Notes under the pieces: model-generated
The model's database searches: none
What the model was told of the DNA's origin: nothing
What the model saw: the letters and a program-made list of their open reading frames with translations, nothing else
Assembly: GCF_963678635.1 (NCBI RefSeq)
Contig: NW_026971667.1
Coordinates: 1-31,435 of the forward strand
Direction of reading: 5' to 3'
Length of the DNA stretch: 31,435 nt
Origin: Symsagittifera roscoffensis
Lineage: Eukaryota; Xenacoelomorpha; Acoela; Convolutidae
Shown: piece by piece, positions 21,690 to 31,194 of the stretch
Layout of the letters: each line of letters starts with the position of its first letter
Numbering within the stretch: position 1 is the stretch's first letter
Made by a program: the position numbers and the translations under genes

Positions 21690-22265
21690 TCATTAAACAT
21701 GGATTTTTGGACTATGGTCATGAGCCTGGAAGTTGCTGAGCATCAAAAGCCATTTAAAAAAGTCATTGTTCAAGTTTTTTAAGTAGTAGCATGATGCATC
21801 ATCTCAAGAAAAAAGCATTATCTCAAAAATTAACCGTTTTTTGACCATAAACATGAACATGAAAGCTGCTCAGCATTAAAAACTATAATTCAAAAGTTTA
21901 ACTTTGATCAAACTTGTCATCGATAAATGTAGTTTCACTCATCAATATCTTGTTATAAATCATCTGGTAGCTGAAAAACAGTAGTTGACCTTAAGCATGA
22001 ACATGTAAAATGTCCAACACTGAAAACGTTGGAAGTCTGCCTCATCGTATGAAGTTTGATTCATAAAGTCAAGTTACATTGCTCTTTGACCATATACATT
22101 GGGAAGAAAGTAAATTGTATTAAGAAATTACATGTTTGAAAAAATCACCATTGCACAAACTTTGCCGGGTTTTATGTACTATGATGACTTAATCCATATC
22201 AAGGTCATGCTGATTCATCTGCTATCTCAAAAGATATTTCTTTTTTGATCATACACTTAGCTTCG
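21690..22265 (+). repeat. Degenerate tandem array, unit of about 110-160 bp
   Basis: Phrases of the type ttgaccataaacatgaacatg followed by ctgctcagca and a run to tcatc recur with heavy drift near 21710, 21842, 21985, 22085 and 22237. It is AT-rich intronic DNA. Confidence 0.5.
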
Positions 22266-22680
22266 AAAAACCTTTTTTTAAAGCATGTTTATTTAAGCAA
22301 GTTGATTCGAACTTCTTTGTGTCCAACATTGGCCATTTTGCTAAGTCATAATTTGCATATGTTTTTAATTTGGTTGCACATGAATTAAATATTCCATTTT
22401 GAGCTCAAAACATCAAAACTTCTCATATCATAAAAAACGTCAAGTCAAAAATGTTAGTTAAAATGTCGAAATTTATCTGAGACCTACGGAATCAATAAGA
22501 AATTTTATAAAGCTCAAACTAACAATCATTTGATTGTATTTTAACCAAGTAGCCATTTATCAAAATTAATTGGGACATAAAATTGGGAAGTTACCAATTA
22601 TAAATTTAGAAAATTTTAACATTTATCACACCGAGCGCAATTTCAATTTCTTCAGAATTGGAAACAATAACATCGCCAAC

Positions 22681-23002
22681 CAGGGGCGGATCTAAGATTT
22701 TCTCGAAGGGGAGCGGATTTTCAAAAAGTTTTGGAAATTTTGTCAACCTTCTTTAAAGGTCGACCAAATTGAATTTTCAAGCTCAAAAACAGGCTAAAAA
22801 GCTTTTTAGGCACTTTTTGGAAAATGTTGACCGAAGAATTACATTTTCGGCGCGCACTTTAGGCACCTTTAGAAAGTTTTTAGGATCTGTCACCAAAAAT
22901 GGATATCTCAAAAGTGTACAACGGGGGGAACCTTTGTGTCTGCAGGGGTTGAATCCCTTAGGAAAAGAGGCGTAAGCCCTCACCTCCCTAAACACGTCCT
23001 TG
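22681..23002. mobile_element. hAT-type non-autonomous transposon (MITE), 322 bp
   Basis: The left end reads caggggcggatctaagattt, a well-known style of hAT terminal repeat (C-A-G-G-G-G-C-G-G-A-T-C). The right end (ctaaacacgtccttg) is a decayed inverted copy, matching 9 of 15 positions and differing mainly by transitions. Immediately outside are 8-bp flanks, tcgccaac (22673-22680) and ttgtcaac (23003-23010), which agree at 6 of 8 positions with both differences C to T. This fits an old 8-bp target duplication, the hAT length. The interior has no transposase; two overlapping open frames inside are not genes. It lies in an ADAM intron. Confidence 0.75.
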
Positions 23003-23310
23003 TTGTCAACAATTTTTAAAACCCAATCGCGGTCATGGAGGGGTTTGTAATGCTTTTTTTCAATTTAATCAATTTCGAGTTTGTATCGCTATTCTTTTTA
23101 AATTTAATCAAGTTCGAGTTTTTTTTTAGGCTTGTGATCTATGCGGTCAGTTTTCATTGCAACTAACTTGATTTTGGACTAGTGTTTATACTTTGCTCAC
23201 TTGCGTTCGGAATATACTTTAAATAATGTTTCCACACTTGAACGATTTCTTTGAAGAAAACTTTTGATACAATACATTTTTTTTTCCGAAAAACCACATC
23301 AAAATCTAAC

Positions 23311-23538
23311 CGTGTTCCATAAAATTTCTTATGGATGCCTTTTGACAGTCTGTAAACCCTGTAGCAGACAAAGAGGAGTTGATGGCAGCATCCATGATAC
23401 AATGTTCACCAGAGGGACAACGACAGGAGTCGTTTACATCAGTCGGGTTGTGATTAAGTCCGAAATTGTGGCCCAGTTCATGGGCCAAAATCTCCGCTTG
23501 CAATGATGTCGTTTTATAAAATTGCTTCACCCAACTGC
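23311..23538 (-). CDS. ADAM-like metalloprotease, catalytic-domain exon (zinc site and Met-turn)
   Basis: This 228-bp internal exon encodes the end of a reprolysin (M12B, ADAM) catalytic domain, an extracellular zinc endopeptidase. The zinc motif HELGHNFGLNHN is at 23447-23482, with three ligand histidines, the catalytic Glu and the conserved Gly. A Met-turn segment, CIMDAA, follows near 23393-23401, then FTDCQ, the usual cysteine before the disintegrin domain. The acceptor is tttcag before 23538 and the donor is CACG|gttaga after 23311, so the exon is phase 1 on both sides and joins the next exon exactly. Oddity: the residue after the third His is Asn, where the family signature has Asp. No earlier catalytic, prodomain or signal exons were found to the right within the window. 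Family assignment is firm; the orthologue (which ADAM) is not resolved. Confidence 0.93.
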
Positions 23539-24345
23539 CTGAAACGAAAAAATATGTGAAGTTCCTTCATATAGACTTATAGTACAGATGAAAAAAATCA
23601 TGAATAAGATCACATGCTTGCTATATTTAATTATCAAAAAAATAATTAGCAAAACCGTTGCTAATTTTACAGATTGAGCATTTAATTTTATTCGTTTTCT
23701 CATTTTTGGCCTGGTGTGACGGTGACGCCAAGGGTCCTAGAAAAATTTTTTTGAAGATTTTGTTGTTTCCTAATCTGTCGCTATAAATTTTTAGTTTATA
23801 CAGTTGCTTCCTTCTGAAAATGGATTATAGTTTTTTTCTAAAAAGCAAAAAGTTGTTCATAACCAATTAAAGTATGCTTTGCTTTGATTGATCATTTAAG
23901 GATAACAATAATAAAAAAATAGTTCGAAAGTTTGAGTGGAATACTTTTAAAAAAGGGGAGGACGTGTTTGAATGTTGGCTTCATTGGGGGGGGGGGGGGG
24001 GTTATGATAAGTGTACCCGCACTGAAGTTCCTTGGATAGAAAACAATCGATTATGATCAATTAAAAATAGATTTTATTGTTACTAATTAATAAAGCATTA
24101 AAATCCATTGCATATCAATTATAATTGATTGATTTCTACTTTCATGAATACAAATAAATAATACCATTACAATCGACCTTTTTTCACCTAATTGAGTTGC
24201 AAAATTCAATGCACATAACACATAAAGCGTTTTCTACGTTTTAAGCTGACGTCGGTTGTACAGTTTCAACTTTTTCTGCGCAGCTTTGATTTTGTTACTG
24301 TTTTTATATTACCCAATTTGTCAACTTTGTTGCTTCAACCATTTT
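23539..24345. other. Sequence upstream of the catalytic exon, no gene recognised
   Basis: This is presumably ADAM intron. It contains a G16 run (23986-24001) and a loose cluster of cgattat/caattat palindrome relatives (about 24045-24180). No further ADAM exon motif was found. Confidence 0.5.
23986..24001 (+). repeat. Homopolymer run of 16 G
   Basis: An uninterrupted G run in otherwise AT-rich DNA. Its length in the real genome may be uncertain because sequencing through such runs is error-prone. Confidence 0.9.
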
Positions 24346-24347
24346 CC

Positions 24348-24464
24348 TAAATTACACTTGTGGGGGAGGGGGGGTAAAATTACACATGTGGGGGGGGGTA
24401 AAATTACACACGTGGGGGGAAGCTTCCTATTGGCAGCTTTATGGGCTTTGAAGCTTCCTATTGG
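24348..24464 (+). repeat. G-rich tandem array plus a duplicated 15-mer
   Basis: Three units of taaaattacac followed by a short variable part and a run of 5-9 G occupy 24348-24419. The 15-mer gaagcttcctattgg then occurs at 24419-24433 and 24450-24464. The spaced G-runs could form a G-quadruplex with long loops. Confidence 0.85.
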
Positions 24465-24701
24465 TTAAATTAGCCAACCATCAGAGTTTCCATAAAATTT
24501 TTTTTGAGTTTTATAAATCAAGGTAAGCTCTGCTGAATTCGTAAAAAAGAATGAAGTAACCATTTGGAAAGTCTAGATAGTCTCTCTCAAAACAAACAGA
24601 ATCATTGACATTTAATCAGCGAGATTACAAAATTTTTCCATTTGTGGCAGCAAAGTGTTTTTTTTTAATTCATCAATATTTGTTTATTACGCTCGCTCAT
24701 C

Positions 24702-25013
24702 ATGTCAATTCTTCTGCATCGCTTTGGAAAACTGTTTTACGACGGTTCTAAGAGGATCTCTATAAGCGCTAATAAATCAATGAAACTCACAGTACAATTA
24801 ACTAAAAAGCTTCGAACTGCATTTAAAACACGCAGCTCCAAGATTATTGATTCTAGAAGTGTGAAATTTTTAGATCGGTTAATGCCACGTCTACATCAAA
24901 TTGGTTTCAATTGGTTTATAGAAAAACTTCAAGACAATCCAAATCAAGTTTTACAAATTCGCAAATGTACTCAAGCGAAACGAATGCGATGGCTCAAAAA
25001 CAAAACAGCATGA
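24702..25013 (+). CDS. Unidentified basic protein, 103 codons
   Basis: An ATG-initiated frame (MSILLHRFGKLFYDGSKR) runs to TGA at 25011-25013. The product is strongly basic (many Lys and Arg), includes LMPRLHQIGFNWFIEKLQ and ends QAKRMRWLKNKTA, with no cysteine-rich or membrane segment. It reads like a real coding sequence within AT-rich DNA. I do not recognise the family. It may be an intact single-exon gene, one exon, or a transposon relic. The orientation is opposite to ADAM. Confidence 0.35.
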   Translation: MSILLHRFGKLFYDGSKRISISANKSMKLTVQLTKKLRTAFKTRSSKIIDSRSVKFLDRLMPRLHQIGFNWFIEKLQDNPNQVLQIRKCTQAKRMRWLKNKTA

Positions 25014-25311
25014 AAAAAAACAATGACTCAGCTGTCCCTTTTATTCAACATTGATCAACATCAAACGTCAGACGTAAAAAACTTCAAATTTAATCTCGAG
25101 CGAACGTCCATAGAAAAAAAAACGCATAATGTTTCTTCAATAACCAACAATTTGGATGCATTTAGTGAGACAGCATCATTGTGATATATGTTTAAATCGG
25201 ATTTCTAAGCATTGCAGCTAATTTAGATGTTACTCGATAGTTGAGAGGGAAGTTATTTACTGCAAGTACTTCAAGAATCTTGCAACTGCACCCGCATCCA
25301 GTTTCAAGCGT

Positions 25312-25590
25312 TAATAATCGATTATATTACGATTTTAGTACCAGTCTCACTAAAATTGAGAAACAATCGATTTAATCAATTAATAATTGATTATAATCTC
25401 TTTTTTTTCAAATCAAATTATAATTAATTATAATTAATTATAATCGATTATTTATTCGTCTATTTTTCCATACAATTATAATCGATTATAATTGATTATA
25501 ATCCATTATTTTTATTCAAAATTCTATTTCGTTAGTTTTGTACAAAAATCCATTATAATCGATTATAATTGATTATAATCCCTTTTGTTT
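25312..25590. repeat. Palindrome cluster 1 (ttataatcgattataa family)
   Basis: This is a dense series of self-complementary A/T words centred on atcgat or attaat, such as attataatcgattataat (25475-25495 and 25551-25570), with partly tandem arrangement and variants taattaattataat. Every unit equals its own reverse complement, so strand is undefined. No gene lies in it. Confidence 0.85.
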
Positions 25591-26017
25591 GTCCATTTTT
25601 GTCTTCGAAGTTGCATCTAAATTGCTTATATTTTATGCTTTTTGTGGACGTTGGTTCCTATGAAAAATGAGAGAAAATTTTTCAAAATTTTCCATTTAAT
25701 TCATATTTATAATTTTTTTTTTCCATTTCTTCCCCATTAGAGTTGTTTTGTGATGCATATTTTAAGCTTTTAAAAACACCAAAACATCAGCAAATTGATT
25801 TAGTTTCATGATTGATTCGGAAAAATTATCTTTCATCTACCGCGAGAAACTTTCCAGTCATATGACAGGATCTCTGTGAAACTTTTGTTTCGTGGTAAAA
25901 CTTTGTGTTCAGATGAACCAAAGTGTTCAAGAGATCTCTCTTTTAGAGATTTTCTTATTGACACAAAAATAATAACCCATAAGATACAATTCGAAAATAG
26001 AAAAATTCCGGCAAAAT
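25591..26017. other. Spacer between palindrome clusters
   Basis: Ordinary AT-rich sequence without the palindrome motif, and no gene was recognised. Confidence 0.5.
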
Positions 26018-26235
26018 AAGAGATTATAATCGATTATAATCGATTATAATTGATTTTAAGGGTTTTTAGTAAGAACTATAATCAATTATAATCGATTATA
26101 AGAGATTATAATCTCTTGGAAAATATCACGATTATAATCAATTATAAATCCCTTAAGGACCTAATTTTGGTAATTATAATCGATTATAATTGTCAAAAAA
26201 TCATCATAATAATCCGTTATAATCGATTATTTACG
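26018..26235. repeat. Palindrome cluster 2 (ttataatcgattataa family)
   Basis: This is a second cluster with the same core, including directly abutting copies at 26024-26055 and further copies near 26088, 26175 and 26217. The word agagattataatctct (26101-26117) is a longer palindrome built on the same theme. Confidence 0.85.
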
Positions 26236-26738
26236 CCTAAACTTGGATGCGGGCAGTACATCCATATTTTGCAGACTGTTGAAAAGCATAGGTCTCTCTC
26301 GGTAATTTTTTTGGTCGGATGTAGTGAACCCATTGGATAAACCTAAATTTCAATTAAAAATTTACTTGTTTGCTGTATACGCGGCGGAGAAGTGAAGCTC
26401 GAGCGACCTTGAGTGAGAAAACAACTCATGGGAAAACTGATGTGCGTTAGTTGCATCAGTAAACATGAAAAGTGCTGTTGGTAGTTATCTATGGTATTCC
26501 GAGCCCTTAAGGCACCAAATCCACCTTGTTTTAAAGAGTAGACGTTTATTTTCCTGTGTACCAATTGGTGTACTTGCTATTGATAAACTCTATTGATTCC
26601 GTTTCTTTTTAATCTGTTCTAGACCAAACAATTGGTAATGAGAAGAGTTGGCTTCCTTTGTTCTGAGTAATTTTGCTGCTGATCGAAATTTCAACGGTCG
26701 CACAAAATTTCAAATTCACGTAATGGTCAATTAAGCGG
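26236..26738. other. No recognised gene
   Basis: A minus-strand open frame at 26343-26564 (no motif recognised) covers part of it. It was checked as a possible earlier ADAM exon and has neither the catalytic-domain motifs nor fitting splice sites. Confidence 0.4.
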
Positions 26739-27522
26739 AACAAGACTGCTCATATCAGGGCGAAGCCCTGAATGTTCCGACTGCCTATTAAGATTTATGG
26801 AGCAGTAATAACATTCAAAAATTAAAAATAACAAAACGAAATGAAATTTTTTTTTTCAAAAATTTGAAATTTTTTATAAAAATCATCACACCACACGCCC
26901 TATAAAGTACAAAAGGATAGTTTTCGCTACTTGTAACAAATAAATTATGGCAAATAAGCTTCGTTAAACCATTTTGGAACAATTTCTATGACGGGTTAAC
27001 TATCCGCTTACGCGTTAATAGCGAGAAAAATATCACAGGTTGAATATCTTTTCAAATTTGAGCTCAAGACAACAATACCTTTCAAATGATATAAGAAAAT
27101 TCCGTCAAAAATGGCTAGTTAAAAAGTCGAATTTTGTCTGAAGAAAAAAAAACCCAGCCCGAGCACAAATATTCCGTCACTTTCGAAAAAAAAAATTATG
27201 GCGAAAAAGCTTCTTTCAACCAATTTGGAACGATTTCTAAGACAGACTAAATCTCCGCTTACGCGTTAATAGCGCGAAATATATCGCGCGTTAATCGTCC
27301 CAAATTGGTCAAAATGGCAAACATTAAGCCTTTATTTTTTTACGAAAAATGATCACATGTGAAATATCTTTTCAAATTTAAGCTCAGGACAACAATAGCT
27401 TTCGAATGATAAAAAAAAATTCCGTCAAAAATGGCTAGTTAAAAAGTCGAAATTTTTCTGAAGAAAAAAAAACCACCCCGAGCACAAGTATTCCGCTACT
27501 TTTGTATCGAAAGTAGGAACAA
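26739..27522 (-). mobile_element. Helentron-like repeat, copy 1 (composite)
   Basis: It starts acaagactg and a perfect hairpin, tcagggcgaagccctga (26755-26771), followed by gttccgact (26774-26782). It ends agtaggaacaa (27512-27522), the inverted partner with one mismatch. Compared with the other copies it is longer because about 325 bp of the unit occurs twice: a first pass to about 27187 lacks the central palindrome, and a second pass (about 27190-27522) has it. The strand is given with the hairpin as the 3' end. No transposase is encoded. Confidence 0.6.
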
Positions 27523-27539
27523 TAAACATATCAAACAAA

Positions 27540-28030
27540 CAAACAAATCGATGCCCCTTCCAACAAATTAGCAATCATTTTTATGTGTAAAAAATGTACA
27601 ATTTCCAGCGCGTCGCTGTTTTCTTCGAATAATTGCGTACTTTTCCGAGTTACATGTAGATTTCAATTTTTGAACTCTTCATTGGTTCTTTTTTCTTCAA
27701 GTAATTTAATTTCTTGCCATTTAAACCAGTGTTTTTTTAAAACTCTTTTCACTGCTGGTTCAGACACTCCGTTTTTCCTAGTAATCACTTTAGACACTCT
27801 TCGATATTTTTTCGTGCGAAAATTTTTAAAAACTTTCGAATGGTATAGCAAGATGAGCATTACAAGCAACAGAAGTGCCAAATCCTCTAGCCCGATATTG
27901 TTTGTGTCCTGCAAAAAAAGAAAGTGAAACCTGGCTTGTGTGGTGCTGTTCAGTTTCATTTTTGTCAAATTGTTTGATTCTAATTCCAGCACATTTTCAC
28001 CCGTTCCAGCAAAATTAAAAGTTTTTCCGT
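27540..28030 (-). pseudogene. Unidentified decayed frame with one membrane-like segment
   Basis: On the minus strand one frame is open from about 28030 to 27663 and, after one TAG, on to about 27540. It holds a hydrophobic run, LALLLLVMLILLYH, long enough for one membrane helix, then a basic stretch KNFRTKKYRRVSKVITRKNG and VLKKHWFKWQE. The last part loosely resembles the helix-turn-helix of Tc1/mariner transposases, but not enough to call. It sits between Helentron-like copies 1 and 2. Confidence 0.3.
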
Positions 28031-28504
28031 TTGCGAAAAATCTTGTTAAAAAGAGCGCTTGTTCATTGTTGGTTAATTAGACTCGTACAACCTTGTTCCT
28101 ACATTAGTTGCTCACAAAAATGGAGTCACTTTGAGTTCAAAATGATGAATATTGCTCATGTCAGGTAAGGCTCTCTGTAATTTTAACTTTCCGCTTTTCA
28201 TCTAAAAAATCTAGAAAGATTCCCTCCTTACAAAAATATGAAAACTTGCAAAAGTTTTGTTGAGATCAACAAAAGTTCATGCTTCTCACATAATTGTACC
28301 GTAAACTCATCAATGCTCAAAATCATTCAAAAAATTATCTTTGAAACTGCGCTTTTGACTCTTCCAAGTTGCAAATCCATTTGTTTTAGCTGCAGTAAGT
28401 CGTCTCTCATAAGTAATTTGGACTTTAACAGAATGGAGAAGCCCTTCAATTTACTTATAAACCCGTTTAAATCCAATGTATTCCAAAAGATCGGCGATCG
28501 AAAA

Positions 28505-28625
28505 TTTTCTCAGGTACGACAAAGTTTTACCTCTGTGATTGGTTTTTTGTCAATGTTAACCTCTGAGCACAATTGCTCAAACTGACTTTTACTGGCAGGT
28601 CCGCTAAATTTTGTCAGCAAAACGT
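28505..28625 (-). pseudogene. Decayed coding fragment A, homologous to 31195-31320
   Basis: The minus frame reads LLTKFSGPASKSQ, then FEQLCSEVNIDKKPITEVKL, stopping at TGA 28510-28512. A second fragment 2.7 kb away has LKQLCSERNIDKK at the same place. The pattern L-x-x-L-C-x-E-x-(N)-I-D resembles the front of a SAP DNA-binding motif, but this is weak. Probably a relic of an unrecognised transposon. The plus-strand open frame at 28238-28585 is its complement and is not called. Confidence 0.45.
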
Positions 28626-28648
28626 TTTTCAGTTTGATTTAAAAAAAT

Positions 28649-29170
28649 AACAAGACTGCTCGTATCAGGGCGAAGCCCTAAATGTTCCGACTGCCTTTTA
28701 AGGTTTATGGAGCCGTAATAACATTAAAAAATCAATGAAATAAAACAAAATATTTTTTTTTAAATTTGAAATTCATAATGAAAATCAACCCCCACACGCC
28801 ATATAAAGTACAAAAGGATAGATTTCGCTCCTGTAACAAATCAATTATGGCAAATCAGCTTCTTTCAACCAATTTGGAACGATTTCTAAGACGGATTAAA
28901 TCTCCGCTTACGCATTAATAGCGCGAAATATATCGCGCGTTGATTGTCCCAAATTGGCCAAAATGGCAATCCTTAAACTCCCGTAACCGTACGAAAAACA
29001 ATCACAGGTGAAATATCTTTTCAAATTTGAGCTCAAGACAACAATACCTTTCGAATGATAAAAAAAATTTCTTCAAAAATGGCTAGTTAAAAAGTCAAAA
29101 TTTGTCTGAAGAAAAAAAAACCCACCCGAGCACAAATATTCCGTTACTTTCGTATCGAAAGTCGGAACAA
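28649..29170 (-). mobile_element. Helentron-like repeat, copy 2
   Basis: This is a 522-bp full-length unit. Hairpin tcagggcgaagccct is at 28665-28679, the inner subterminal repeat gttccgact at 28684-28692, and its inverted partner agtcggaac at the other extreme end (29160-29168). A central palindrome has arms ccaatttggaacgat (28869-28883) and attgtcccaaattgg (28943-28957) around gcgcgaaatatatcgcgc (28921-28938). Outer bases are A on both sides, fitting insertion between two Ts on the other strand. Asymmetric inverted repeats with a hairpin at one end only resemble Helentron-associated elements; the sequence alone does not prove rolling-circle transposition. Confidence 0.6.
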
Positions 29171-29967
29171 TAATTTCCAGTGAAAAACTGCAAATTCACA
29201 CAGAAATAAGGCAGAAACTACGATCTAAAAAAGTAATTTAATTCTGTTTGCTTGCTGGCATTACGAGATAAATAAAAATCCTGATCGTTTTATCCTTTGA
29301 ATTTTTCTTGATTGAAATAGATTTTTAACAAAAAAAAATCTTTCAATCGATACAACTTCGGATTCTTCTCAGTTTTGAATTTATTTTTTTTCTGCTTCAA
29401 TTTCATCATTGTAGAATAGATTTTCTCCATATATAATAGTATGAGATAATACTCTCGGGATCTGTAATACGCAAGGCTGCAGCACAAAACAGGTCATGCA
29501 GAAAAGGTAGCACTTCAAACGAAACCGCCACACAATGCAATGTTTGACCTTGGACTATACCTATCGTCAAAGAAAAAGCTTGTCACAGAGGAAAACTTCT
29601 TCTAAGCTAATTTAGCGCAACGTTTTAAAAGAAATTTGCATACTGAAAAGAGATTAGACATAATACCGATTGGACAACCAACCGTAAGTCCATTGCTAAA
29701 CCCCCATTGAATCATTCGCTTCAAGCAACTGGATGTCTCATTCTTGTGAGCAATGAATTTCCAGACGGCAAAAACAGTAAAGGGTACGCTTACAGGCATC
29801 GCCTTGTACGACTGCACAACAGATTAAGCAGAAAAACCAACCGAAAACCAAGAACTAGACAAGCTTGATGCTTGGTTAACTCGATTAGGCCAGACAAACT
29901 CGATGCTTGGTTAATTGGAAAAACCAAGAACTGAACACAATCGGATTGCACGAGAAGACAAAAGATA
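29171..29967. other. Spacer between Helentron-like copies 2 and 3
   Basis: Two minus-strand open frames occur (29290-29487, very Lys-rich; 29602-29817, containing MIQWGFSNGLTVGCPIG). Neither is identifiable. A small direct-repeat pair lies at 29844-29932 (aaaaccaagaact twice, gatgcttggttaa twice). Confidence 0.4.
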
Positions 29968-30494
29968 AACAAGACTGCTCGTATAAGGGCGAAACCCTGA
30001 ATGTTCCGACTGCCTTTTAAGGTTTATGGAGCAGTAATAACATTAAAAAACTCAATGAAATAAAACAAAATTTAAAAAAATTCCAAAATTTGAAATTTTT
30101 TATGAAAATCATCCCTCAACACGCCATACAAAGTACAAAAGGATAGATTTCGCTCCTTGTAACAAATCAATTATGGCAAATAAGCTTCTTTTAACCAATT
30201 TGGAACGATTTCTAAGGCGGATTAACTATCCGCTTACGCGTTAATAGCGCGAAATATATCGCGCGTTAATTGTCCCAAATTGGCCAAAATGGCAATCTTT
30301 AAACCCCCTAATTTTACGAAAAACAATCACAGGTAGAATATCTTTTCAATATTGAGCTCAGGACAACAATACCTTTCGAATGATGTAAAAAATTCCGTCA
30401 AAAATGGCTAGTTAAAAAGTCGAAATTTGTCTGAAGAAAAATACCCACCCCGAGCACAAATATTCCGTTACTTTCGTATCGAAAGTCGGAACAA
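29968..30494 (-). mobile_element. Helentron-like repeat, copy 3
   Basis: This is a 527-bp full-length unit collinear with copy 2. The terminal hairpin is worn (taagggcgaaaccctga, 29984-30000). The inverted pair gttccgact (30003-30011) and agtcggaac (30484-30492) is perfect. The central palindrome is intact (30195-30283, inner gcgcga...tcgcgc at 30247-30264). All three copies have the same orientation within 3.8 kb. Confidence 0.6.
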
Positions 30495-31194
30495 AAAGTT
30501 TCCACGAAAACATGAGTTGACGTTTGATACCTGACGGGTTTCATTTGCCCTTTTGGTCTCAAATACCGCTTCTTCAAACGGGAAACAACATGAAAAACAT
30601 TTTTGTTATGATAGAAATTTATCGAAGCTGAAACTCAATTATGATTTTTTATTTTCCTCTAAACCAGATTTTTTGTTATGCTCCTAAACATAGTAACATC
30701 ATCTGAAATTGAACTCTGTCGTAATATATCTTTTTTCTTGAAGCCTTCACGAAAAGTCTTCCCCACCCTGTGCCTTCGTTTTTTTCAGTGTCACGGAATA
30801 ATTTGAAGGACTGCAATGATTGAAATCTCGTATTCTGATAGATGAGAAAAAATCTGTCTCAAAACTGATATTTAATCTTAATTTTATCTCGAGAACAGCA
30901 TCACTTAGAAAACAAATCGCGTCGATACAAAACGAGGGGGTAGTAATGGCAGCAATCAATGCCTCTAGTTTTGAGCACAATATCGTTTAACTTTTTTGAC
31001 AATTTCGTCAGTATCAATATAATGTAGTATTTCATTTTCGATAACATCAAATATCAAACCACATTATCTCAGATAAATTTTGTGGGGTTTCTAAGAACAG
31101 AGTGTCTATTTTACCCAATTGAAAGATTTCGTCGTCCTTAAAGCAGTTTTTATAAACCTTCTGCCTCTTCTAATTGATCAGCTGTTTAACATTT
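30495..31194. other. Right-end stretch with no recognised gene
   Basis: A 77-codon minus-strand open frame (30747-30980) has no recognisable motif. The remainder is AT-rich with no structure seen. Confidence 0.4.

Larger units (their letters stand above)
21160..23310 (-). other. Intron between catalytic and disintegrin exons
   Basis: This is a 2151-bp GT-AG intron in phase 1. It holds a hAT-type MITE (22681-23002) and a degenerate tandem array (about 21690-22265). The remainder is AT-rich with no supported coding or RNA gene. Confidence 0.85.

Noticed and set aside
22769-22995. Overlapping open frames on both strands
   Set aside because: Both lie inside the 322-bp hAT-type MITE and have no transposase motif.
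27663-27992. Minus-strand frame as a Tc1/mariner transposase
   Set aside because: Only a loose helix-turn-helix-like likeness; no catalytic DDE/D motif and a membrane-like segment that does not fit.
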